Notes under the pieces: generated by a model
Seen by the model: the letters and a program-made list of their open reading frames with translations, nothing else
The model's database searches: none
Told to the model about the DNA's origin: nothing
Program-made: the position numbers and the translations under genes
Assembly (NCBI GenBank): GCA_017578085.1
Contig: PKQR01000015.1
Coordinates: 1 to 25,232 of the forward strand
From: Bacillota bacterium
GTDB taxonomy: Bacteria; Bacillota; Limnochordia; Limnochordales; ZCTH02-B6
Length of the DNA: 25,232 nt
Direction: 5' to 3'
Part shown: in pieces, positions 15,319 through 22,136 of the stretch
How the letters are laid out: each line of letters starts with the position of its first letter
Numbering within the stretch: position 1 is the stretch's first letter

Positions 15319-16601
15319 ACCAACACCCTTCCCTGCTGAACCACCCAGCGCCCGTCCACCATGGTGGCTACCGGCCATCCCTTGAGCCTCCAGCCGGCCA
15401 GCGGAGTGTTGCGGCTGCGGGAATACCCTTGCTTGGGGTCGTAGACCCGCTCGCGCTCCGGGTCGATCACGGTGATGTCGGCCGGAGAGCCCGGCGCGAG
15501 GGTGCCGCCCGGCAGTCCCAGCATCCGGGCGGGATGCCAGCTCAGGCGCGCGATCAACTCGTTCAAGGACAAGGAGCCCGCGGCGACCACCCGCGTCAGG
15601 AGCAAGGGCAATGCGGTTTCCAGGCCGATAATGCCAAAGGGCGCCCGGTCAAACTCCACCTGCTTGTCCTCTTCAAGATGCGGCTCGTGATCGGTGGCGA
15701 TGCAATCGATGGTGCCGTCCCGCAAACCCTCCAGCAAAGCCTCCACGTCGGCGCTTGTGCGCAGAGGCGGCCGCACCTTCCAGTTGGCGTCGTCGGGCTG
15801 CACATCGGCATCGGTCAACACCAGGTGATGCGCCGTCACGTCGGCGGTCACCGCGACGCCCCGGGCCTTGGCCGCCCGGATCAGCGCTACGCTGCCTGCG
15901 GTGCTCACATGGGCGATGTGCAGCCGCGCCCCCGTCAGTTGGGCCAGCATCAAATCGCGGGCGACGACGATCTCCTCGGCCGCCGCCGGGATGCCGGCCA
16001 GGCCGTTGATGGTCGAGTAAAGCCCCTCGTGCATGACGCCGGGGCCCGCCAAGTCGGCGTCCTCGCAGTGGACCATTACGGGCAGCCCGACCATGCGGGC
16101 GTACTCCAGCGCCCGCCGCATCACCCCGGCGCGCGCCAGGCTGCGGTCACCGTCATAGAGGGCGACGGCCCCTGCGGCCTTGAGGTCTCCCATCTCCACC
16201 AGTTCATCGCCGGCGTATCCTTTCGTAACAGCCGCCAGGGGGTACACCTTGACAACGCCGTCCTGCCGCGCCCGCTCCCGCACAAAGCTCACCCAGCCGG
16301 CGTTGTCCACGGCCAGCTCGCGGCCCGGGCGGGCACAGACCGCGGTGAAGCCGCCGGCGGCCGCGGCCCGGGTCCCGGAGGCGATGGTTTCGGCCAGTTC
16401 CCGACCCGGCTCGCCCAAGTGCGCGCGGAGGTCGATCAGGCCAGGCACGACCACCTTGCCCTGGCAGTCGACGACCTCACCCGCGCCGGACAGGTCCTGT
16501 CCCAACTCGACGACGCGGCCGTCGGCCACCAGCACATCCAGCACCGCGTCGATCCCTTGGGCAGGGTCCACCACCCGCCCGCCCTTAAGCAGCCACCGCA
16601 T
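15315..16601 (-). CDS. pyrC: Dihydroorotase-family protein PyrC with altered active site
   Basis: Family and position say dihydroorotase, which closes carbamoyl-aspartate to dihydroorotate. The 428 residues form the amidohydrolase barrel, but key sites differ. The metal motif DxHxHLREPG reads DLRAHLGEPG (57-66), so the first metal His is Arg59 and the substrate-binding Arg is Gly63. The MPNT loop that holds substrate is CARPG (89-93). The TDDG segment is LYDGD (148-152). HCED (178), HIAHVS (228-233) and TDHEPH (303-308) remain. A catalytically silent homologue (PyrX/PyrC') that holds aspartate transcarbamoylase together is known in Pseudomonas; the 17-bp overlap with pyrB fits such a role. 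A working but divergent enzyme cannot be excluded. The ATG at 16601 has GGGAGG eight bases upstream. Confidence 0.88.
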   Translation of the reverse strand: MRWLLKGGRVVDPAQGIDAVLDVLVADGRVVELGQDLSGAGEVVDCQGKVVVPGLIDLRAHLGEPGRELAETIASGTRAAAAGGFTAVCARPGRELAVDNAGWVSFVRERARQDGVVKVYPLAAVTKGYAGDELVEMGDLKAAGAVALYDGDRSLARAGVMRRALEYARMVGLPVMVHCEDADLAGPGVMHEGLYSTINGLAGIPAAAEEIVVARDLMLAQLTGARLHIAHVSTAGSVALIRAAKARGVAVTADVTAHHLVLTDADVQPDDANWKVRPPLRTSADVEALLEGLRDGTIDCIATDHEPHLEEDKQVEFDRAPFGIIGLETALPLLLTRVVAAGSLSLNELIARLSWHPARMLGLPGGTLAPGSPADITVIDPERERVYDPKQGYSRSRNTPLAGWRLKGWPVATMVDGRWVVQQGRVLV

Positions 16602-17523
16602 CGTGCCGGCCTCCCGTCACGAGGTAAAGTACGGCCATGCGGACCGCGACGCCGTTGGTGACCTGGTCGTGAATGCGGGCGCGCGGATCGTCGACGGCTT
16701 CCTGCACGATCTCGACACCCAGGTTGGCTGGGCCGGGGTGCAGGATGAGCGCATCCGGGCGCAACCGCTCCAGGCGCTCCCGGGTCAGGCCGAAGTAGCG
16801 GGTATATTCCCTCAGGCTGGGAATGAGGGCCGTAGGCTGGCGTTCCCGCTGGATGCGCAGCACGTTGACCACATCGGCCTCCGGCAACACCCGGTCCAGG
16901 TCGTAGCTCACCCGCACGCCCAACTCTTCAAGGCCCGGCGGCATGAGCGTCGGCGGGCCGACCACCGTCACCCGTGCCCCCAGCGTCCGCAATCCCCAGA
17001 TGTTGGACCGGGCGACCCGGCTGTGCAGGATGTCGCCCACGATGACGACGTGCAGGTCCGCCACGGTGCCCTTGGCTTCTTGGATTGTGAAGAGGTCGAG
17101 CAGCGCCTGAGTGGGGTGCTCATGCATGCCGTCGCCGGCGTTGATCACCGCCGCCCGGATGGAGCGGGCCAGGAGCGCCGGCGCCCCGGCCGACGGGTGG
17201 CGGATGACGACGATGTCGGCGCCGAGGGATTCGAGGGTCTTCGCGGTATCGGTCAAGCTCTCGCCTTTCACGACGCTGGAGGTCGCCACCGCGATGTTGA
17301 CCACGTCGGCGCTCATCCATTTGCCCGCAAGCTCGAAGGAAGTGCGGGTACGGGTGCTGGGCTCATAGAAGAGGTTGACCATCACCTGCCCCCGCAACGT
17401 GGGCATCTTCTTGACTTCCCGGCTGAAGATGTCCTTGCAGGCGGCGGCTGTGCTGAGAATCTGCTGGATATCGGCCGCGGACAAGTCCCGCATGCGGATC
17501 AAATTCCTGCGTGCCAAACCCAC
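16585..17523 (-). CDS. pyrB: Aspartate carbamoyltransferase catalytic chain PyrB
   Basis: PyrB makes carbamoyl-aspartate from carbamoyl phosphate and aspartate, the first committed pyrimidine step. The 312 residues show the carbamoyl-phosphate motif STRTRTSFELA at 56-66, VKGESLTDTAKTL at 85-97, HEHPTQALLDL at about 134-144 and HPGPANLGVEI at 262-272. In most relatives the last motif reads N-R-G-V-E; here Leu replaces that Arg, which may matter for substrate binding. The GTG at 17523 has GGGAGGGG six bases upstream. There is no pyrI, so it is a class without regulatory chains. The 93-base gap before it holds a GGCGCCGGCGCC palindrome (17552-17563) but no PyrR site or terminator. Confidence 0.95.
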   Translation of the reverse strand: MGLARRNLIRMRDLSAADIQQILSTAAACKDIFSREVKKMPTLRGQVMVNLFYEPSTRTRTSFELAGKWMSADVVNIAVATSSVVKGESLTDTAKTLESLGADIVVIRHPSAGAPALLARSIRAAVINAGDGMHEHPTQALLDLFTIQEAKGTVADLHVVIVGDILHSRVARSNIWGLRTLGARVTVVGPPTLMPPGLEELGVRVSYDLDRVLPEADVVNVLRIQRERQPTALIPSLREYTRYFGLTRERLERLRPDALILHPGPANLGVEIVQEAVDDPRARIHDQVTNGVAVRMAVLYLVTGGRHDAVAA

Positions 17524-17616
17524 GCGGTTCCCCTCCCATCTATGCCCGCCCGGCGCCGGCGCCAAGCCCCGGCTAGGCTTGCGACCGGCACCGGGTCCAG
17601 CAGGCGGGACGGCGCT

Positions 17617-18906
17617 TCACGACCCCGTAACCGCCGCCCGTTCGGGCGCGCCGCTGGTGTTTTCGACCGCGGCCGCCTCAGCCTCGGGCAGGAGCAGGTT
17701 GAGGATGACCCCGATGGTCGTCGCCAGGGCCATGCCGTGCAGCTCAAAGGGCCCCAGCTTGATGGCGGCGCCGCCGACCCCGACCACCAGGATGACCGAG
17801 GCGATGATGAGGTTGCGCTTTTGCGACAGATCAACCCGGCTTTCCACCAGGGTGCGGACGCCGGAGGCGGCGATGGTGCCGAAGAGCACGATGGCCACGC
17901 CGCCCATCACGGGCGCCGGCACGGTTTGGATCAGCGCGCCGAGCTTCGGGACAAAGGACAATCCGATGGCCATGGCTGCCGTGAGTGCGATTACCCTGAC
18001 GGCAAACACCCGGGTGATGGCCATGACGCCCACGTTTTCGCCGTAGGTCGTGTTGGGCGGGCCGCCCACCAGGCTGGCCAGGGCCGTCGCGAGGCCGTCG
18101 CCCAAGAGCGTCCGGTGCAGGCCCGGTTTCTCATAGAAGTCCCGACCGATGACGCGGCTCAACACCAGCACGTCGCCCAGGTGCTCGGCCATGGTGACGA
18201 CGGCCACCGGGGCCATGACCGTGATGGCGCCGAGGTGAAACCGGGGCAGCGTAAAGTCAGGCACGCCGAGCCAGGCAGCTTCCCGCACAGCGGAAAAGTC
18301 CACGATGCCCAGCAAGTAGGCGGCGATGTAGCCGCCCACGACGGCCACCAGCACCGGGATCATGGAAAACCAGCCCCGCAGGAGCAAGGCCGCTCCGATG
18401 GCCAGGGCCAAGGTGATGAGGGCCGCCTGCACGCCAGGATCCGCCAGCGTCACGTTGTCGCCGACCAGCCCCGCCATATCCAGGGCCACCGGGGCCAGTC
18501 CGAGACCGATGACCATAATGACCGGCCCGATGACCACCGGCGGCAGGAGGCGCTTGAGCCAGCCGACGCCGCTCACCGCGATGCCGGCTGCGACCACTGC
18601 GTACACAAGCCCGGCCGCGAAGGCACCGCCCAGGGCGTACGGCAGTCCCCATTGGGCGATCGAGAAGCTCAACGGCGCGATGAAGGCAAACGAAGAGCCC
18701 AAGTAAGCCGGGACCTGCCCACCTGTAATCAGGATGAAGAGCAGCGTCCCGGCTCCCGAGGAAAACAGGGCGACGGCGGGGCTCATGCCGGTCAACACCG
18801 GCACCAGCACCGTTGCGCCGAACATCGCGAACAAGTGCTGCAGGCTCAAGGGCACCAACTGCCCCAGGGGCAAACGCGCATCGACGTCAACGACCTGCGG
18901 TTTCAT
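17617..18906 (-). CDS. uraA: Uracil permease UraA/PyrP (NCS2 family)
   Basis: This is an inner-membrane symporter that brings in uracil for salvage. The 429 residues are almost wholly hydrophobic, giving the 12-14 membrane segments of the NCS2 family. Signatures are LSLQHLFAMFGATVLVP at the start, VPAYLGSSFAFI, AEHLGD (substrate-binding Glu) at about 245, and GGPPNTTYGENVGVMAIT at about 280. The ATG overlaps the pyrR stop as ATGA. The order pyrR-permease-pyrB is that of the Bacillus pyr operon, so uptake and synthesis share the PyrR attenuator. In Bacillus, further attenuators lie on both sides of the permease gene. Here none is possible before it and none was found after it. Confidence 0.95.
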   Translation of the reverse strand: MKPQVVDVDARLPLGQLVPLSLQHLFAMFGATVLVPVLTGMSPAVALFSSGAGTLLFILITGGQVPAYLGSSFAFIAPLSFSIAQWGLPYALGGAFAAGLVYAVVAAGIAVSGVGWLKRLLPPVVIGPVIMVIGLGLAPVALDMAGLVGDNVTLADPGVQAALITLALAIGAALLLRGWFSMIPVLVAVVGGYIAAYLLGIVDFSAVREAAWLGVPDFTLPRFHLGAITVMAPVAVVTMAEHLGDVLVLSRVIGRDFYEKPGLHRTLLGDGLATALASLVGGPPNTTYGENVGVMAITRVFAVRVIALTAAMAIGLSFVPKLGALIQTVPAPVMGGVAIVLFGTIAASGVRTLVESRVDLSQKRNLIIASVILVVGVGGAAIKLGPFELHGMALATTIGVILNLLLPEAEAAAVENTSGAPERAAVTGS

Positions 18907-19481
18907 CGGCCCGCTCCTCCCTCGGTTTTCTCTTCACCTACAGGCACCTGGATGACGACCTCGTCGCGGCCGTCGATCTCCTCAAGGCGCACGGCCACCA
19001 CTTCCTGGCGGGACGTCGGCAGGTTCTTGCCGACGAAGTCAGCCCGGATGGGCAGCTCCCGGTGGCCGCGGTCCACCAGCACCGCCAGCTGGATCCGGTC
19101 CGGCCGGCCCAGGTCGATGAGGGCGTCCAGCGCGGCCCGGGCCGTGCGCCCGGTGTAGAGCACGTCGTCCACCAGCACGATGGTGCGGCGGGTGACGTCG
19201 TAGGGAATGTCCGTGCGCCGCACGATGGGCTGGTGCGCCACGGTGGTCAGGTCATCGCGGTACAAGGTGATGTCCAGCACCCCGACGGGCACCTGCACCC
19301 CCTCGATCCGGCGGATCTGCTCCGCCAGCCGGCGGGCCAGCGGCACGCCGCGGGTGTGGATCCCGACCAGGCCCAGGTTTTCCGTGCCGCCGTTGCGCTC
19401 CAGCACCTCGTGGGCGATGCGCACCAGGGCGCGCCGCAGGGCAGGCCCGTCCATCACCTGGACCTTGTCCACCAGAGTCAC
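18903..19481 (-). CDS. pyrR: PyrR, pyr operon RNA-binding attenuation regulator / uracil phosphoribosyltransferase
   Basis: PyrR binds the leader of its own messenger when UMP is plentiful and causes early termination. It also has uracil phosphoribosyltransferase activity. The 192 residues match Bacillus PyrR closely: LRRALVRIAHEVLERN, GIHTRGVPLA, DITLYRDDL at about 70-78, the PRPP loop VDDVLYTGRT at 104-113 and LVDRGHRELPIRADFVGKN at 135-153. The GTG at 19481 is chosen for GGGAG eight bases upstream. The open frame further upstream would run through the attenuator and is rejected. It is the first gene of the operon and lies directly behind the attenuator terminator at 19508-19539, so it controls itself. 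Confidence 0.96.
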   Translation of the reverse strand: MTLVDKVQVMDGPALRRALVRIAHEVLERNGGTENLGLVGIHTRGVPLARRLAEQIRRIEGVQVPVGVLDITLYRDDLTTVAHQPIVRRTDIPYDVTRRTIVLVDDVLYTGRTARAALDALIDLGRPDRIQLAVLVDRGHRELPIRADFVGKNLPTSRQEVVAVRLEEIDGRDEVVIQVPVGEEKTEGGAGR

Positions 19482-19507
19482 GCATCCCACTCCCTTCCGG
19501 CAGGCAC

Positions 19508-19539
19508 AAAAAAACTTCTTACCGGTACCGGTAAGAAGT
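19508..19539 (-). terminator. Attenuator terminator of the pyr operon
   Basis: In the transcript this is a perfect 26-base palindrome (19514-19539) that folds to an 11-bp stem with a GUAC loop, followed by seven U (19508-19514). It ends about 26 bases before the pyrR start, so it decides transcription of the whole operon. Its 5' arm, CUUCUUACCGG, can instead pair with CCGGUAAGGAG at 19602-19612. Confidence 0.93.
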
Positions 19540-19601
19540 CGTCCACACGCGCCGCGCGGGTCCGCGCGCACCCCGCGCCATGAACTTTGCACTTGTGGCG
19601 G

Positions 19602-19627
19602 CTCCTTACCGGCCTCACGGGACCGGT
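19602..19627 (-). promoter_or_regulatory. PyrR-binding loop (anti-antiterminator) of the pyr leader
   Basis: The transcript contains ACCGGUCCCGUGAGGCCGGU (19608-19627), a hairpin whose core GUCCCGUGAGGC matches the PyrR consensus RUCCNGNGAGGY. The flanking A-U closing pair of the consensus is a compensated G-C here. The 3' arm and the next bases, CCGGUAAGGAG (19602-19612), are complementary over 11 positions (one G-U) to the 5' arm of the terminator. They form the antiterminator when PyrR is absent. All three elements of the switch are therefore present. Confidence 0.88.
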
Positions 19628-19654
19628 TTAAAGGTGCCTTGCCCGTTTGCTCCA

Positions 19655-19679
19655 AGTTTAGTGGATGCGGCCGCCTGTG

Positions 19680-19683
<4 letters not shown>
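19655..19683 (-). promoter_or_regulatory. Sigma-A promoter of the pyr operon
   Basis: TTGACA (19678-19683) and TAAACT (19655-19660) stand 17 bases apart on the minus strand, a full -35 match and a 4/6 -10 match. Transcription would start near 19648, giving a leader of about 165 bases that holds the PyrR loop and the terminator. The -35 box overlaps the TGA stop of rluD, so there is no spare sequence between the two transcription units. Confidence 0.8.
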
Positions 19684-20607
<924 letters not shown>

Positions 20608-20618
<11 letters not shown>

Positions 20619-21075
20619 CTTCGTTCTCCCTCGGCTCGGCCGCGTCGCGCCCTAGCAAGACGAACCAGGACAAGATCGCGACGCCTGCGACGATGGCCAT
20701 GTCCGCCACGTTGAACACCGGCAGGACGCCCAGATCGATGAAATCCACCACCGCGCCGCGCCAGAGGCGGTCGATGAGGTTGCCGGCTGCGCCGCCGAGG
20801 CCCAGGGCGACGGCAAAGCGCATGCCTTTGGGCAGCCGCTGGATGTCCCGGCGCCGCCACCAGGCAAAAAGGAGCAAACCGATGGCACCAAGGCTGAGAA
20901 ACACTTGCTGGTAGGGGAACAGACCGAAGGCGGCACCCGGGTTGTGGACCCGGGTCAAGTAGATGAGCCCCGGCAGCACCGGGTGCCGGACGCCCGGCGC
21001 CAGCTGGTGAACGGCCCACCACTTGGCGGCCTGGTCCACCAGCATCACCGCGAGTCCCACGGCCACCATCCGCAC
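20608..21075 (-). CDS. lspA: Lipoprotein signal peptidase LspA (signal peptidase II)
   Basis: LspA is an inner-membrane aspartic protease that removes the signal peptide of diacylglyceryl-modified prolipoproteins. The 155 residues have four membrane segments. The catalytic pair is Asp102 in GGAAGNLIDR and Asp125 in FNVADM; VDQAAKWW at 13-20 and HNPGAAFG at 44-51 are also diagnostic. The GTG at 21075 is chosen because GGGAGG lies 10 bases upstream and the promoter at 21109-21137 would begin transcription near 21102. An ATG at 21099 would add 8 residues but would leave almost no leader and no ribosome site on that transcript. Transcribed with rluD. Confidence 0.93.
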
Positions 21076-21108
21076 CGGCGCGGGACCTCCCGTCAGCATG
21101 CTTCCCAA

Positions 21109-21137
21109 ATTCTAGCACACGGCGGGAAGCCCAACAA
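21109..21137 (-). promoter_or_regulatory. Candidate extended -10 promoter for lspA-rluD
   Basis: On the minus strand TGCTAGAAT is an extended -10 element (TGn plus TAGAAT at 21109-21114). A weak TTGTTG at 21132-21137 lies 17 bases upstream. It sits in the gap after the zinc-finger gene, and its predicted start near 21102 favours the GTG at 21075 as the true start of lspA. Confidence 0.55.
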
Positions 21138-21154
21138 CCGGGCCCGCCCGGAGC

Positions 21155-21733
21155 CTAAGTCATCTCTTCAGGCGCGTCCTGCGGGCTGTTGGACGTGCCG
21201 TGACGCGCAACTTCCCGCCAGGCGTCGGCGCCGTCATAAGCCGGCCCACCCCGGCTGCTGCGCCCGAAAGGAGGCGAGAGCAGTTCTTCCTCAGGCGGAC
21301 GGCGCCGGCGAAGCGACCCGGGCGGCCCGCCGTCCCCGCTGCTGGAGCCGCCAGGCCCGCCTTGTTCCTCAGCAGCGGCGCACTCCACGCACCGGGTCGC
21401 AGAAGGCATAGCCAAAAGGCGCCCCATGGGAATGGGGCGCCCGCACTCCTCACACACGCCGTACGTGCCTTCTTCGAGACGCTCGAGGGCCCGGTCCACC
21501 TGGGCCAGCAGGCGCACGGTGTTTTGCTGGAGGCCTAGATCCACCTGGCGGGCCGCGACCTCACTGCCAAGATCGGCCGGGTGCTGGTCGTAAGTGGAGA
21601 GCTCGCCGATGCCGCCCGTTTCCGCGTCCATCCATCCGGAGCTCTCCAACGCCTCCAGCGACGACCTCAGCCTGCGCCGCTCCTCGAGCAGCCGCGTCTT
21701 AAACTTCTGCCGATCGCCTGGTCCGAGTCCCAC
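21155..21733 (-). CDS. YteA-type TraR/DksA zinc-finger protein
   Basis: This is a small regulator-like protein of the YteA group of the DksA/TraR superfamily, typical of spore-forming Firmicutes. The 192 residues have a coiled-coil N-terminal part, the family segment TYDQHPADLGSEVAARQVDL at about 47-66, then a four-cysteine zinc finger: Cys94 and Cys97 in CEEC, Cys115 and Cys118 in CVEC. The C-terminal 45 residues carry the YteA pattern EEELLSPPFGRSS...YDGADAWREVARHGTSNSPQD. This separates it from true DksA. A proline- and glycine-rich linker joins the two parts. The GTG at 21733 has only a weak AAGGG upstream. Its target is unknown; a link with RNA polymerase is family inference. Confidence 0.88.
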   Translation of the reverse strand: MGLGPGDRQKFKTRLLEERRRLRSSLEALESSGWMDAETGGIGELSTYDQHPADLGSEVAARQVDLGLQQNTVRLLAQVDRALERLEEGTYGVCEECGRPIPMGRLLAMPSATRCVECAAAEEQGGPGGSSSGDGGPPGSLRRRRPPEEELLSPPFGRSSRGGPAYDGADAWREVARHGTSNSPQDAPEEMT

Positions 21734-21770
21734 GAGGGGCCGCCCTTTCCGTTGCGGCGATCCGGGCGCT

Positions 21771-22076
21771 TTACGGGCGGGCCAACTCGCCCTGGACGAT
21801 GCGGGTGATCTCTGCCACGAACTCGCCGATAATGGGCAGGTTGAGCATGGCCAGCCGCCCTAGCATCCACAGGAAGAGGGCCCCGATGATGGTGAACCCG
21901 ACCGCAATGCCGAAGCCTCGGGCCACACCCGACGCGAAGCTGAGGAAGATCATCCGCCGGGGTGAGCGGTACAGCTCGATAAGCTCCGCCAGGCTGTTCC
22001 GCTCCATGAGGGTCATAAGTCCCTCCAGGCGCACCAGCAGCTTCTCCACCAGCTTCCGGCTGACAGCCTCCCGCAT
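21771..22076 (-). CDS. DUF5665 domain protein, small membrane protein
   Basis: A 101-residue protein with one or two membrane segments in the middle (GFGIAVGFTIIGALFLWMLG). The N-terminal half is an amphipathic helix ending in ELIELYRSPRRMIFLSFASGVARG, followed by LNLPIIGEFVAEITRIVQ. This is the pattern of DUF5665, common next to ileS and lspA in Firmicutes and of unknown function. GGAG eight bases before the ATG supports the start. It lies 60 bases after ileS and 37 before the zinc-finger gene, so the three are probably one transcript. No catalytic residues are evident. Confidence 0.82.
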   Translation of the reverse strand: MREAVSRKLVEKLLVRLEGLMTLMERNSLAELIELYRSPRRMIFLSFASGVARGFGIAVGFTIIGALFLWMLGRLAMLNLPIIGEFVAEITRIVQGELARP

Positions 22077-22136
22077 CGCAGCCGCTCCGATCGCCGCGGT
22101 TTATGGCTTGCGCCCTTGTAGGATTCCCCCCGGGAC

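Noticed and set aside
17524..17616. A second PyrR attenuator between uraA and pyrB
   Set aside because: No GUCC...GAGG core and no hairpin followed by U residues; only a GGCGCCGGCGCC palindrome is present.
16180..19158. A 992-codon open frame on the plus strand
   Set aside because: It is antisense to pyrC, pyrB, uraA and pyrR, has His/Arg/Gln-rich low-complexity sequence with no domain, and is a product of high GC.
18903..19655. Longer PyrR beginning near 19655
   Set aside because: It would translate through the attenuator hairpins; the GTG at 19481 has a proper ribosome site and fits the family length.
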